A stretch of DNA of 64,000 nt from Flavobacterium sp. I-STPP5a (GTDB lineage Bacteria; Bacteroidota; Bacteroidia; Flavobacteriales; Flavobacteriaceae). The translations under genes and the position numbers were made by a program. Shown in pieces: positions 17,914 through 28,065 of the stretch; the first letter of the stretch is position 1; each line of letters begins with the position of its first letter. The notes under the pieces are model-generated. The model searched no databases. It was given only the letters and a program-made list of their open reading frames with translations, and was not told the DNA's origin. The stretch is from the NCBI RefSeq assembly GCF_009764685.1, contig NZ_VHLM01000047.1, forward strand, positions 1-64,000, written 5' to 3'.

Positions 17914-18057
17914 GAGAGTGTTTTCAAAAATTATTAACTTTGATATAGCATGTAAACACTGAAGAAAAACAGCAGAAAACTTCATTAATAAAATTCGTAG
18001 AAACATTTGTAAAATCTTTTCATCGGAACAAAAAATAAACATCCTGTTAGGTCATTG
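17914..18057. other. Unassigned sequence between TPR remnant and IS21
   Basis: The 144 bases contain no gene that I can support. They may be the remains of the 3' part of the TPR gene or of an older insertion, but no match to either can be shown. Confidence 0.4.
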
Positions 18058-18217
18058 TGCAAATTCCAGTGATATTGACCACCCAATTCCAATTTAAAGT
18101 GAGCACCTGATTCCAATTCAAAATGACCACCCAATTCCGGGGCAAAATGACCACCCCATTTTTCATTAAAAACTACTGTTTTTCATCTGTTAATTAGTGT
18201 TCAAATATACTTAAATA

Positions 18218-18955
18218 TTATCCTTTGTTTATCCCTCTTTTTTTTCTCATAGATTCTCCATGTAATTCGAGTCGATGAGATTGATGTATCAGCCTATCCA
18301 AAATTGCATCAGCTATGGTTTTTTCTCCAATGATGTCCTACCAGCCTTGCACTGGGATTTGTGATGTTACAATTATAGAACCGTTATTATGCCTGTCTTC
18401 AATGATCTCTAAAAGGGTAATTCGGTTACTGCTATCCAAAGCTTGGAGTCCAAAATCGTCTAATATAATAACATCTTGCCGTTCTATTTTGGCCAATTCT
18501 CTCAGGTAAGAACCATCTGCTTTGGCCATTTTTAATTTAGCAAACAGCTTCGAAGTATTAAAATAACTTACTTTAAAACCTTGGATACAGGCTTGATAAC
18601 CTAATGCTGTGCCTAAATAACTTTTGCCTACACCAGTGCTTCCCGTTATTAAAATGTTTTCATTTTTTTCGACAAATTCACATTCTGCCAGACGCAGTAT
18701 GGTATTTCGATCCAGATTACGGGTTTGGTCAAAATTGATACTTTCAATATTTGATTTGTAATGGAATCGGGCGTTGGTGATACTGCGGGCAATACGCCGA
18801 TTGTGCCTTTCATCCCATTCGGCATCAATAAGCATCGATACAAACTGATCGAGCGTGTAATGGTCTGTTTTTCCGCTTTCAATGGCTGTTTTAAAAGCAT
18901 TGTGCATGCCGTAAAGCTTCATTTGTTTCATTTTTGTTACTGTGGATTCATTCAT
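18218..18955 (-). pseudogene. istB: IstB-like ATP-binding helper of IS21, amber-interrupted
   Basis: The full frame would give 245 residues, the normal IstB size. It shows the AAA+ features of the family: Walker A TGSTGVGKS, Walker B VIILDDFG, and the C-terminal [16 protein letters not shown]. At 18338-18340 a TAG replaces the tyrosine codon of the conserved W-Y-D-I-I-G-E motif (codon 206), so translation ends 40 residues early. The remainder is in the same frame, so this is a single nonsense change. It lies 17 bases behind istA. Without read-through, the assembly role of IstB is probably lost. Confidence 0.88.
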
Positions 18956-18972
18956 GATTACTGTGTTTTAAT

Positions 18973-20520
18973 TTAATTATAATACTGTTTTCCTCTTATG
19001 TTAGCGTGAATTGGAAGTTCCTGCTCAGGTTCTTGTTCAAATTCGATATGATCTAAGTTGTTTTCTAAAATATTTTGAATGGTCTTAAAATTGTAAATTT
19101 TAAAATCAAGTGCCCGCTTACAGGCATTTATTAATCGCTCTTTCCCTACCTTTTTCTCGAAGTTTAATATTCCCAAACAACTTTTATAAGCCTGTTCAGG
19201 ATGGTTTCTACTTTCAATTATTTGCATAATATATTCTGCTACTGACTCGTCAATACTACTGGCCCAATCAATGAAGCGGGCAGCACTCCACTGAGCTACA
19301 AATTGATGCGTGCTAGCCATATGTTCCGGGATTGTGGTATAGATATAAGGTTTGTAATTCCTTGGATGGATGGCTATTCGATTGTATTTGTGATAGATCT
19401 CTACCGTTGATTTGGTATACAATAGTTTCGCTTTTTTCTTGACATATTGATACGGAACGCTATAGTAATTTTTGTCCTGACTTAATTGAACATGCCCATT
19501 TTGCATTACTGTTGCAAAGGATTGGTATTTGATTTCAAAACGTTCTTGTGGTAATGGACTTAGTTTTTGTTGTTCATCTTCTAAAAATAATTCTATCCGA
19601 GAGTACGGACGTCCTGTGAGTTTTCGACTGTTATGAGCATCCAATAAATCCCATATTTGCTGGTTTAATTCTTCCAGAGAAAAGAATTTAGTTTCTTTTA
19701 GATTTACATAAATCCTTCGATACAAGATCTTAACAGCTCCTTCAACCAATGATTTGTCTCGGGGTTTATAAGCCCTGGCAGGCAAGATTGTAGTTTGGTA
19801 ATGTTCGGCTAAATCAGCCAAGGTTTCATTAATGGTGGGTTCAAAACGACTGCTTTTTATCACTGCAGATTTTAAATTATCCGGAACAATTGCCGCAGGA
19901 GTACCTTCAAAAAAACGCATAGCATTTTCTACCGATGTAACAAAATCTTCCTTTTGTTGGCTCATGGAAGCTTCGGCATAGGTGTATTGACTGGCTCCTA
20001 ATATGGCTACAAAAAATTGTACTTCTTTAATTTCTCCCGTGTCTTTATCAATGATGGAGAGTGTTTTTCCAGCATAATCCACATACATTTTATCACCCGC
20101 TTTGTGATTCATGTGCATCACTGGATTGACTCGTTTGCTCCATATTTTATAATGATGTCCAAATTGCGAGCTTCGGTAACCATTAGGATTTAGGACAATA
20201 TATTGCTCCCACATGTGCTGTATGGTAACGCCAACTTTTTTTAGTTCGCGTTCCATTTTAGGAAAAAAATCATAAAGAAGCTGCAGTTTGGGACTGATTG
20301 ATTCCACGGTAGTGTGTGAGAACAAAAGTTCTAACTCAGCATCAGTTTTTTCACTAATTACTTCAAAACTTAATCCTAGCACTTCAAATAAAGAAATATA
20401 CTTCTTTACCGTATTTCTAGAAAGAGATAAGTACTTACTTATGAATAACTTACTTTTTCCGTTACAGTAGAACTTAATTGCTTTTCTAATTTTACTCATG
20501 TCTGTTATTTTGTTTGCCAT
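18973..20520 (-). CDS. istA: IS21-family transposase IstA
   Basis: The 515-residue protein has an N-terminal helix-turn-helix (ISKYLSLSRNTVKKYI, about 24-40) and a DDE integrase core (about 130-300) with likely catalytic residues in YVDYAGK, IVPDNLK and SLVEGAVK. A C-terminal beta-barrel region follows, containing KNYYSVPYQYV. It catalyses strand transfer of the IS21 ends together with IstB. Length and motifs are normal and the frame is intact, unlike istB. The gene starts about 155 bases inside the right end of the element. Confidence 0.93.
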   Translation of the reverse strand: MANKITDMSKIRKAIKFYCNGKSKLFISKYLSLSRNTVKKYISLFEVLGLSFEVISEKTDAELELLFSHTTVESISPKLQLLYDFFPKMERELKKVGVTIQHMWEQYIVLNPNGYRSSQFGHHYKIWSKRVNPVMHMNHKAGDKMYVDYAGKTLSIIDKDTGEIKEVQFFVAILGASQYTYAEASMSQQKEDFVTSVENAMRFFEGTPAAIVPDNLKSAVIKSSRFEPTINETLADLAEHYQTTILPARAYKPRDKSLVEGAVKILYRRIYVNLKETKFFSLEELNQQIWDLLDAHNSRKLTGRPYSRIELFLEDEQQKLSPLPQERFEIKYQSFATVMQNGHVQLSQDKNYYSVPYQYVKKKAKLLYTKSTVEIYHKYNRIAIHPRNYKPYIYTTIPEHMASTHQFVAQWSAARFIDWASSIDESVAEYIMQIIESRNHPEQAYKSCLGILNFEKKVGKERLINACKRALDFKIYNFKTIQNILENNLDHIEFEQEPEQELPIHANIRGKQYYN

Positions 20521-20717
20521 AATCCGTCTTTTTTTAACGAATGTATGGTGCTAACAACATGAAAAAGTAAGTAGTTTTTGATGATCAATTGTACCCCAAA
20601 ATTAGGTGGTCAATTTGAACTGGAAAGTGGTGGTCAGTTTGCTCCGAAACTGGTGGTCAATTTGACCGGTTTTTCCAATATAGTCTCAAAACACTAAAAA
20701 AAAGTAATATTCTACAT

Positions 20718-21434
20718 TTAATCACACCCATCTAACCCACAGCTGTCACCATCAGTAGTGTTCAACACCGTAACTTTAGAATCAAACTTACCTTCTCCCC
20801 ATACTTTCTCTAATGTTTTCACAAATGTATCGACATGTTGCGCACCCGAAACCGCATATTTATTATCGAAAACAAAGAACGGAACACCTTGAACACCGAT
20901 AAATTGCGCCTCATCAATATCTTGCTGAACTTCATTGGCGAAAGCATTAGAATGCAATACTTCATCGATGGATTCAGCATACAGTCCTACTTCCAGTCCT
21001 AATGCTCTCAATGTATCCAAATCATTTATATTCTTGCCATCCGTCAAATAGGCTTTGAACAATAACTCTTCTAAGTCATTTGCCAAATTGTATTTTTTCG
21101 CCAAATGCAACAAGCGATGTGCATTCAAGGAATTGGCCATAACCGCTTTTTCAAAATGGAAATCTAATCCTGAATTTTTAGCATTTTGAGTCATATTAAC
21201 AAGCATCTCTTGTGCCCAATCGTTATCTTTTCGGTATTTTTCAGCTAAATGGTCTACCAAGTTATCACCAGGAGAAGCAACAAAGCCAGCGTCTAACTGA
21301 AAACTTTTCCATTCAATTTCAACTGCATCTTTATGTTCGAAATTTTGTAAAGCATCTTCTATTCTTCTTTTCCCTATATAACAAAAAGGACACATGATAT
21401 CCGACCAGATTTGTATTTTTAATGTATTTCCCAT
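20718..21434 (-). CDS. DsbA/FrnE-family oxidoreductase
   Basis: The 238-residue protein has a thioredoxin fold with an inserted helical domain. The redox motif CPFC is at residues 15-18 (SDIMCPFCYIGKRR), and the cis-proline region is GVQGVPFFVFDNKYAVSGAQ. There is no signal peptide, which fits the cytoplasmic FrnE group of disulfide oxidoreductases. The C-terminal tail has an extra Cys pair (DSCGLDGCD) seen in some FrnE-like proteins. It lies alone between the IS21 element and the nuo operon. The substrate is unknown. Confidence 0.88.
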   Translation of the reverse strand: MGNTLKIQIWSDIMCPFCYIGKRRIEDALQNFEHKDAVEIEWKSFQLDAGFVASPGDNLVDHLAEKYRKDNDWAQEMLVNMTQNAKNSGLDFHFEKAVMANSLNAHRLLHLAKKYNLANDLEELLFKAYLTDGKNINDLDTLRALGLEVGLYAESIDEVLHSNAFANEVQQDIDEAQFIGVQGVPFFVFDNKYAVSGAQHVDTFVKTLEKVWGEGKFDSKVTVLNTTDGDSCGLDGCD

Positions 21435-21575
21435 CTTTATTTTTTAATTAAATTGAAAATTAATTCTGTAATACAAAATTAATCAATTCAGTTTTTAGCT
21501 TTTTGAGTTTTAGCATTTAATTATAGATACAGGAATAGTAAATATTTATTCGAATGAAGAAAACACCTTTAAACA

Positions 21576-21608
21576 AAAAAACCATCAAAATTGCTCTTGA
21601 TGGTTTTT
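21576..21608. terminator. Terminator at the end of the nuo operon
   Basis: AAAAACCATCAA at 21576-21587 pairs perfectly with 21597-21608, with a 9-base loop and A/T runs on both sides. It lies about 20 bases behind the nuoN stop codon and can act on both strands. Confidence 0.85.
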
Positions 21609-21629
21609 GTATAATTATAAAGATTTGGC

Positions 21630-23000
21630 TTATGCCAATAAATCCAAAATAAATGAAGGGAACAACCCTAATGCGATATTCAAAACAATTGCTATAACAG
21701 CAACTGCGTAAATGATAACCGGAGTTCCTTTTCGTTCTTCGTTTGGCTCTTTGGTGTACATCGCTAAAATTAATTTGAAGTAGTAACCAACACTAATAAT
21801 AGAGTTCACAACCGCTACGATTACTAATGCTAAGTAACCCGCTTGAATCGTTTGATTGAATAAAACCAACTTAGCAAAGAATCCGGCAAAAATTGGTATA
21901 CCAGCCATCGAAAGTAAAGCTGCCGTAAGAATGGCTGCTAACAATGGATTCGTTTTTCCTAATCCGTGGAAATTTACAATATCTTCATTGTCTCTATTTT
22001 TACAAACGTATAAAATTACACTAAAAGCAGCGATTCCAGATAAAGAATACGCTGAGGCATAATACAACAAACTTCCTGTAGAAGTAGACAAACTCAACAA
22101 AGTCATCAACATAAAACCAGCATGAGAAACCCCTGAAAAAGCCAACATACGTTTTACATTCGTTTGTCTTAAAGCCATAATATTACCAACGGTCATCGAA
22201 GCCATAGAAATAATAACTACTACTATTTTGAATGACTCTGAAACATCTGCATTCATTACTGATAATAATTTGTATAAAGTCGCCATAGCAACTACTTTGG
22301 CCAAAGTACTCATCAATGCTGTTGTCAACGCTGGAGAACCTTCGTAAACGTCCGGTGCCCAGAAATGAAATGGAACTGCAGCTACTTTAAATAACATTCC
22401 GATTGTTACCAATACAATACCAATAGGAAACCAAACTGGTAATTCCGCAGAACGAGAAAGCTCAGAAATTTCAATAACATCAAAACTACCCATTGCGCCA
22501 TATATCAAACAAATTCCAAAAAGAATAATCCCAGAAGCAAAAGATCCCATCAAGAAATACTTCATTCCAGCTTCATTACTTTTTAAATTCATACGATCAC
22601 TAGCAGCAAGAATATAAAGAGCAATTGATAAAACTTCGATCCCTAAAAAGAACATTGCAAGATTCCCAAAAGAAACCATAGCTACCGCACCAGCTAATAA
22701 GAAAATTTTAATAGCAATAAAATCGGAAATTTTAGATTGGTGATTTTCATAAAAATTATGACCTAGGGCAATTAAAAAAATTGTCAAAACAATAAACAAA
22801 CATGAAAACGCAGATGAGAATGTACTTACTGCAATCATATTGTTGTAATAACTTTCGGCCGTATTAAACTCAGAAACTGTTAAGCCCAAAACTGCTAATA
22901 AACCCAATATAGAAATTGGTACAATTGCTTTTCTAAGGTTAAAAATTTCGAACAAAAGGCATAAAACACCTAATCCTATTATAGCTATTAATGTATTCAT
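21630..23000 (-). CDS. nuoN: NADH-quinone oxidoreductase subunit N
   Basis: The 456-residue, multi-spanning membrane protein belongs to the antiporter-like subunits of complex I. It shows the family features GMKYFLMGSFASGI, FHFWAPDVYEGSPALTTALMST and KRMLAFSGVSHAGF, which carry the buried Lys/His/Glu residues of the proton path. It is part of the membrane arm and pumps protons during NADH oxidation. Last gene of the nuo operon, 121 bases behind nuoM, with a terminator behind it. Confidence 0.96.
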   Translation of the reverse strand: MNTLIAIIGLGVLCLLFEIFNLRKAIVPISILGLLAVLGLTVSEFNTAESYYNNMIAVSTFSSAFSCLFIVLTIFLIALGHNFYENHQSKISDFIAIKIFLLAGAVAMVSFGNLAMFFLGIEVLSIALYILAASDRMNLKSNEAGMKYFLMGSFASGIILFGICLIYGAMGSFDVIEISELSRSAELPVWFPIGIVLVTIGMLFKVAAVPFHFWAPDVYEGSPALTTALMSTLAKVVAMATLYKLLSVMNADVSESFKIVVVIISMASMTVGNIMALRQTNVKRMLAFSGVSHAGFMLMTLLSLSTSTGSLLYYASAYSLSGIAAFSVILYVCKNRDNEDIVNFHGLGKTNPLLAAILTAALLSMAGIPIFAGFFAKLVLFNQTIQAGYLALVIVAVVNSIISVGYYFKLILAMYTKEPNEERKGTPVIIYAVAVIAIVLNIALGLFPSFILDLLA

Positions 23001-23121
23001 TTGTTGATTGTTTGATTTAGGATTTACACAATAGAATGAAAAAACAACTAATGTTAAAATCTATAAACCTAATTAATTTGTATTTTTTTATTTTGATCTA
23101 AAATGTTATGCTTCTTGCGTA

Positions 23122-24591
23122 CTAATACCTTTGCGTTAACAAAAGAATTTGTTCTAATGCTGGTGTTATCAAATCATTAATTGGTTTTGGATACATCCCA
23201 AAAAAGAATAAAACACCAACTATAATTAACAACGATACGGTCTCACTTGCTGTAACATCTGTAAAAACTTTAGAGTTAGTTTCACCCAACATAGCGTGTT
23301 GAAACATTTTTAACATGTAGTAAGCCCCTAATATAATTGTAGTACCACCTACAATTGCAAACCAAATATTTACTGTGGACAAACTATATAAAACTGTGAA
23401 CTCACCTATAAAGTTAAACGTAGTAGGCAACGCCACCGATGCTAAAACTAAAATTAAAAACAAAGAAGTAAATTTTGGTGCTTGTACACGAATACCTCCC
23501 ATTTCTGAAATTACTCTTGTTTCATATCTTCTAGAAATGATTTCAGCAACAAAAAACAAACCTACCACAACAAACCCGTGAGCAATCATTTGTAAAACTG
23601 CACCTCTAAAACCATCAAGGTTCAAAGCATAAGTACCAGAAGCGATCAAACCAACGTGTGCCAAAGAGGAATACGCTAATAATTTTTTTAAATCTCTTTG
23701 TTTTAATGCTACGATAGAACCATACACAACTCCCACAAGCCCTATACCAATAAGTAAGTATTTGTACTCATGAGCCGTAACTGGTGCTAATGGTAATTGC
23801 CAACGGATCACACTATACAAACCCATCTTTAACATGATACCTGACAAAAGCATGGTTCCTACAGTTGGAGCTTTTTGATACACATTAGCTTGCCAAGTAT
23901 GGAAAGGTATTAAAGGAATTTTTATAGCATACGCCAAGAAGAAGGCTAGAAAAATCCAAAATTGCTCTGATCTCGATAAATTTAAAGCATAAAGATCTTG
24001 AATTAAAAAACTACCAGCTTTTTGGTACAAATACACAAAAGCCACTAACATAAACAAAGATCCTGCTAAGGTATAAATGAAAAACTTTACAACAGCTTTT
24101 TTACGTTCATCAGAATTACCGTTACCCCAAATAAGAGCTATAAAATAAATAGGCACTAACGCTAATTCCCAAAAGATATAATAAAGCAATCCATCAGAAG
24201 CTAAAAAGGTACCCACCATAGCAAAGGACATAAACAAGACCAATGCATAAAAAGATTTCGAGTTTTGATATTGATTTCCAAATGATGAAAAAATAATAAT
24301 AGGTGTCAAAATAGTAGTTAATAATAACATCACTAAAGACAATCCATCTGCAGTTAATGCAAAAGAAACTGCTGGCTTACTAATCCATGGACTTATAAAA
24401 TTAATATTTACACCAGCATTATATTGATTGAGCAACACAAAAGAAGCTACAGCTGAAACTAACCCAAAAAACAAAGCTACTTTTGAAGCTAACTTATTTC
24501 CAACTAATAAGGTTGCAAAGGCACCAATCAAAAGTATAATTAAAATTAGAGATACGTTCATTTGAAAATTTTTAATGATTTCAAAAGCCAC
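23122..24591 (-). CDS. nuoM: NADH-quinone oxidoreductase subunit M
   Basis: The 489-residue antiporter-like membrane subunit has the conserved acidic FWELALVPIYFI, the lysine/histidine region IPLIPFHTWQANVYQKAPTVGT and LKKLLAYSSLAHVG. It forms one of the three proton channels in the membrane arm of complex I. It lies between nuoL and nuoN, 52 bases behind nuoL. Length is typical and no defects are seen. Confidence 0.96.
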   Translation of the reverse strand: MAFEIIKNFQMNVSLILIILLIGAFATLLVGNKLASKVALFFGLVSAVASFVLLNQYNAGVNINFISPWISKPAVSFALTADGLSLVMLLLTTILTPIIIFSSFGNQYQNSKSFYALVLFMSFAMVGTFLASDGLLYYIFWELALVPIYFIALIWGNGNSDERKKAVVKFFIYTLAGSLFMLVAFVYLYQKAGSFLIQDLYALNLSRSEQFWIFLAFFLAYAIKIPLIPFHTWQANVYQKAPTVGTMLLSGIMLKMGLYSVIRWQLPLAPVTAHEYKYLLIGIGLVGVVYGSIVALKQRDLKKLLAYSSLAHVGLIASGTYALNLDGFRGAVLQMIAHGFVVVGLFFVAEIISRRYETRVISEMGGIRVQAPKFTSLFLILVLASVALPTTFNFIGEFTVLYSLSTVNIWFAIVGGTTIILGAYYMLKMFQHAMLGETNSKVFTDVTASETVSLLIIVGVLFFFGMYPKPINDLITPALEQILLLTQRY

Positions 24592-24643
24592 TCATCATGA
24601 CTTTTAAAAGATATTTAATATTACTGAAATTTATAATCTAACA

Positions 24644-26530
24644 CTAAACCAGAAACAAGTAGGATACAATAGCACACAATCCTAAAACAAAAACAAAAAG
24701 ATATAATCCAATACTTCCACTTTGAATTTTTTTACCTTGGTAACTGATTTCATTTGTTACTTTTCCAAAACCGAAAACAATTGCTGATAATCCCGTTTCT
24801 ACGGTATCTCTAAAAAAGCGAGATAATACATTAATTGGCTTCACAAATAACAAATCATATCCTTCATCAACATAATATTTGTTATAAAGTACTTTTGCAA
24901 ATCCAGTGATGCTTTCATCTGAAGTAGGAACCGAATTTTGTTTGATATATTTACTGTAAGCGATTCCTATTCCTACCAATCCACCAACAACAGCAATTGC
25001 CATTAAAATGTATTCTGTAGTTCCAAGATGGTGTTCTGCGGCAGCTAATTTTGGTAAAATTGGAATCAAATAATGATTCAACCAACTGTTTCCAGGCAAA
25101 CTAATCACACCACCAATTGTAGCTAATATTGCTAAAATAACTAAGGGTGCAGTAATTAATGCAGGACTTTCATGCAGATGATGCTTTTGTTCAGCAGTAC
25201 CTCTAAATTCTTTGTAGAATGTTAAAAACATCAAACGGAACATATAAAATGCAGTCATTATAGAAGCAATAGAAGCAACTACCCATAACGGGATATTATG
25301 ATGGAATGCTACCAATAAAATTTCGTCTTTCGAGAAAAAACCAGAGAATAATGGAACTCCAGATATTGCTAAAGAAGCAATCAACATCGTTACAAAAGTA
25401 ATTGGCATTGCTTTTTTCAAGCCACCCATATTGCGCATATCTTGTTCTCCGTGCAAAGCATGAATAACTGATCCTGAACCTAAAAACAAACAAGCCTTGA
25501 AAAAAGCGTGCGTGATTACGTGAAAAACCGCAACTTCATAAGCTCCTAAACCTAATGCTAAGAACATCAAACCTAATTGCGATACCGTTGAGTAGGCCAA
25601 TACTTTTTTAATATCATTTTGAACTAAACCAATAGTGGCAGCAACAAGAGCTGTTGTAGCACCTACTATAGCGATAACATGTTGTACTTCTGGCAACAAA
25701 TCAAATACAAAATTCAATCTCGTGATCATGAATATACCAGCAGTTACCATCGTAGCAGCATGTATTAATGCTGAAACTGGTGTTGGCCCTGCCATTGCAT
25801 CAGGCAACCAAGTATACAAAGGAATTTGTGCCGATTTACCACAAGCACCTATAAACAATGCAAAACCCGCTACTGTTAACCAATATAAATCAAGATTGGT
25901 TGCACCAGCAATTGCCGTTTTTAAAGTAGTATAATCTAACGTTGAAAATAAATTACCTACAATGAATATACCTATCAATAAACCTAAATCACCAATACGG
26001 TTCATGATGAATGCTTTCTTAGCTGCATCATTGTATTCTTGGTTTTTATACCAAAAACCAATTAGCAAATACGAACAAAGACCTACGCCTTCCCAACCGA
26101 TGAACATGACTAATAAATTACTTCCTACAACCAGTGTGATCATAAAAAATACAAACAAATTTAAATACGCAAAAAACTTGTGCATATTTTCATCGTCATG
26201 CATATAACTGATAGAATACAAATGAATCAAAGAACCAATTCCTGTTACAAAAAGCAACCATAAAATAGAAAGTTGATCTAATAAAAATCCGAAATCAACT
26301 TTAAAATTACTGATTTGAATCCAATCAAAAAGTGAAATTCGAAAACCATTTGGCTGCGCTGCATTTGCACCAAAGAAAAAACTAGCAGCAATAAAAGAAA
26401 TGAAAACTGCAAGCGTACCTACAATTCCAGAAACTGTTTTACCTAGGCTTTTGCCAAAGAAAACATTAATTAAAAATCCTAAAAAAGGAGCGAGAACTAA
26501 AACTAAAGCTATATTGGTATTCATTTCCAT
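24644..26530 (-). CDS. nuoL: NADH-quinone oxidoreductase subunit L
   Basis: The 628-residue distal antiporter-like subunit shows FIGWEGVGLCSYLLIGFW, IPLYTWLPDAMAGPTPVSALIHAATMVTAG and KKVLAYSTVSQLG. Its C-terminal end has the long amphipathic helix and final membrane segment that run along the membrane arm in this family. It directly abuts nuoK: the nuoL start codon lies one base after the nuoK stop codon. Length and motifs are normal for a proton-pumping complex I. Confidence 0.96.
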   Translation of the reverse strand: MEMNTNIALVLVLAPFLGFLINVFFGKSLGKTVSGIVGTLAVFISFIAASFFFGANAAQPNGFRISLFDWIQISNFKVDFGFLLDQLSILWLLFVTGIGSLIHLYSISYMHDDENMHKFFAYLNLFVFFMITLVVGSNLLVMFIGWEGVGLCSYLLIGFWYKNQEYNDAAKKAFIMNRIGDLGLLIGIFIVGNLFSTLDYTTLKTAIAGATNLDLYWLTVAGFALFIGACGKSAQIPLYTWLPDAMAGPTPVSALIHAATMVTAGIFMITRLNFVFDLLPEVQHVIAIVGATTALVAATIGLVQNDIKKVLAYSTVSQLGLMFLALGLGAYEVAVFHVITHAFFKACLFLGSGSVIHALHGEQDMRNMGGLKKAMPITFVTMLIASLAISGVPLFSGFFSKDEILLVAFHHNIPLWVVASIASIMTAFYMFRLMFLTFYKEFRGTAEQKHHLHESPALITAPLVILAILATIGGVISLPGNSWLNHYLIPILPKLAAAEHHLGTTEYILMAIAVVGGLVGIGIAYSKYIKQNSVPTSDESITGFAKVLYNKYYVDEGYDLLFVKPINVLSRFFRDTVETGLSAIVFGFGKVTNEISYQGKKIQSGSIGLYLFVFVLGLCAIVSYLFLV

Positions 26531-26851
26531 TTATCCTTTTAAGTTTTTTAAATTATCAATTGTAATAGAACCTAAATTTCTAAAAATAGAAACTAGAATG
26601 GCCAATCCTACTGCCACTTCTGCTGCAGCAACTGCCATAGAGAAAAACACAAAAACCTGTCCTTGCGCATCTTGATGGTACGTTGAAAAAGCAACAAATA
26701 ACAAGTTAACGGCATTCAACATAATTTCAATTGACATAAATACAATGATAGCATTTCGTCTGTACAACACTCCAAAAACACCAATACAAAAAAGTATTAC
26801 GCTCAGGAAAATATAGTTTTCTATACCAATATGGTTTAAAATATTATTCAT
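26531..26851 (-). CDS. nuoK: NADH-quinone oxidoreductase subunit K
   Basis: The 106-residue protein has three predicted membrane helices and the conserved buried glutamates in [16 protein letters not shown] and [14 protein letters not shown]. It is a central link of the proton path in the complex I membrane arm. It is tightly packed between nuoJ (one base gap) and nuoL. Confidence 0.96.
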   Translation of the reverse strand: MNNILNHIGIENYIFLSVILFCIGVFGVLYRRNAIIVFMSIEIMLNAVNLLFVAFSTYHQDAQGQVFVFFSMAVAAAEVAVGLAILVSIFRNLGSITIDNLKNLKG

Positions 26852-26852
26852 T

Positions 26853-27365
26853 TTATTTTTGCAATTTTTCTTTTTTAGACAATAACACAGTTCCTATCAT
26901 CGCAACCAATAGTAATATAGAAGCAAATTCAAACGGAACCATATATTCATTCAAGAGTATTTTACCCAATACTTTTATAGATTGATAATCTTCACCCGTA
27001 GTTACATACTCCCCTACAATAGGTTTTGAATTGATAAAAATCGCAATCAATACTAAACAAATCAAACAAAAAGAAACTATCGCTCCCAATCGTGTAATTC
27101 TCGGTCGGTGAACTTCTTTTTCCTCGTTCAGATTCATCAACATGATCGTAAACAAAAACAAAATCATGATCGCTCCTGAATATACAATAACGTGAACAAT
27201 GGCCAAGAATTGCGAGTTTAATAACAAATAATGACCTGCAATAGAGAAGAAACAAATCACTAAATAGATAGCACTATGTATTGGGTTTCTACTAAAGATG
27301 GTTAAAAAAGCAGTTGCTAAAGTGATAGCAGCCAATACACAAAAAATTATAAGTATTGTAGACAT
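26853..27365 (-). CDS. nuoJ: NADH-quinone oxidoreductase subunit J
   Basis: The 170-residue membrane protein has five predicted helices and the conserved [20 protein letters not shown] segment, whose pi-bulge helix takes part in coupling in known structures. Its start overlaps the nuoI stop by one base. It is part of the membrane arm of complex I. Confidence 0.95.
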   Translation of the reverse strand: MSTILIIFCVLAAITLATAFLTIFSRNPIHSAIYLVICFFSIAGHYLLLNSQFLAIVHVIVYSGAIMILFLFTIMLMNLNEEKEVHRPRITRLGAIVSFCLICLVLIAIFINSKPIVGEYVTTGEDYQSIKVLGKILLNEYMVPFEFASILLLVAMIGTVLLSKKEKLQK

Positions 27366-27910
27366 TAGTTAGCGTTTTTTAGTTGAGCATTTTGAATTGC
27401 CATTTCAAGCGGCATCACTAGTTTATCTTTACCAAAGATAAAATCTTCTCTCTCATAACTAGCCGGAACAAGAACCTTAGATGTGGTTAGGTAAATTGCG
27501 TCTTTCGGACAAGCCTCTTCGCACAACCCGCAAAAAATGCAACGCAACATATTGATTTCATATATCGAAGCATATTTTTCCTCACGGTATAAGTGCTTTT
27601 CATCCGCTTTTCTTTCCTCGGCTTTCATCGTGATGGCCTCAGCAGGACAAGAAAGAGCACACAAACCACAAGCTGTACAATTTTCTCTACCTTGCTCATC
27701 TCGTTTCAACATGTGCTGTCCACGATACACGGGACTCATTTTTCGTACTTGCTCAGGGTACTGAATGGTAACTTTTCTAGTAAATAAATGCTGGATTGTA
27801 ATTATCAATCCCTTGATAATCGCTACAAGATACATTCTTTCCCAAAAAGTCATCTCTTTGTTAGAGACTAACTTTTTTCTTCCCGATAAGGATATACTTT
27901 CTATTGACAT
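27365..27910 (-). CDS. nuoI: NADH-quinone oxidoreductase subunit I (two 4Fe-4S clusters)
   Basis: The 181-residue protein has two ferredoxin motifs, CTACGLCALSCP (about 81-92) and CIFCGLCEEACP (about 125-136). These bind clusters N6a and N6b and pass electrons towards cluster N2 in NuoB. The N-terminal hydrophobic segment docks it to the membrane arm. It is separated from nuoH by an unusual 155-base gap holding a dispersed hairpin repeat. Confidence 0.95.
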   Translation of the reverse strand: MSIESISLSGRKKLVSNKEMTFWERMYLVAIIKGLIITIQHLFTRKVTIQYPEQVRKMSPVYRGQHMLKRDEQGRENCTACGLCALSCPAEAITMKAEERKADEKHLYREEKYASIYEINMLRCIFCGLCEEACPKDAIYLTTSKVLVPASYEREDFIFGKDKLVMPLEMAIQNAQLKNAN

Positions 27911-27934
27911 TTTCTATTTTTATTTGAAGCTAAT

Positions 27935-28006
27935 CCTGCTATTCGTTTCAATCTTTTTTGTTTTTAAAGAAAAAACAAAAAAGGATTTCCACTACTATCA
28001 GGGCTA
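27935..28006. repeat. Dispersed hairpin repeat, copy A (between nuoI and nuoH)
   Basis: The sequence has the order GCTATTCGTTTCAATC, a T-rich/A-rich hairpin core, then AAAAGGATTTCCACTAC and GGGCT. A diverged copy with the same parts in the same order is at 51251-51321. The core folds as CTTTTTTG/CAAAAAAG. It looks like a REP-like intergenic repeat of this lineage and interrupts an otherwise compact operon. Confidence 0.75.
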
Positions 28007-28065
28007 GGGCTTTTCGGTATAAATTATAAATATTCCTTATTAAATCCCCTTTAGGGGCTAGGGGC

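Larger units (their letters stand above)
18058..20677 (-). mobile_element. IS21-family insertion sequence with defective istB
   Basis: The element holds istA and istB on the minus strand and is bracketed by imperfect inverted ends starting TGCAAATTCCAG (18058) and TGGAAAAACCGG (complement, ending 20677), 17 of 23 positions alike. Each end has four spaced copies of a TGACCACC-like motif (left 18075-18156, right 20600-20662), the multiple terminal repeats typical of IS21. No target duplication is evident. An amber codon in istB makes this copy unlikely to move without a helper. Confidence 0.82.

Noticed and set aside
17914..20700. AGTGTTTT near 17916-17924 and its complement near 20687-20695 as ends of an older element around IS21
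   Set aside because: Only about 9 of 14 bases agree and there are no flanking duplications; chance is a fair explanation.
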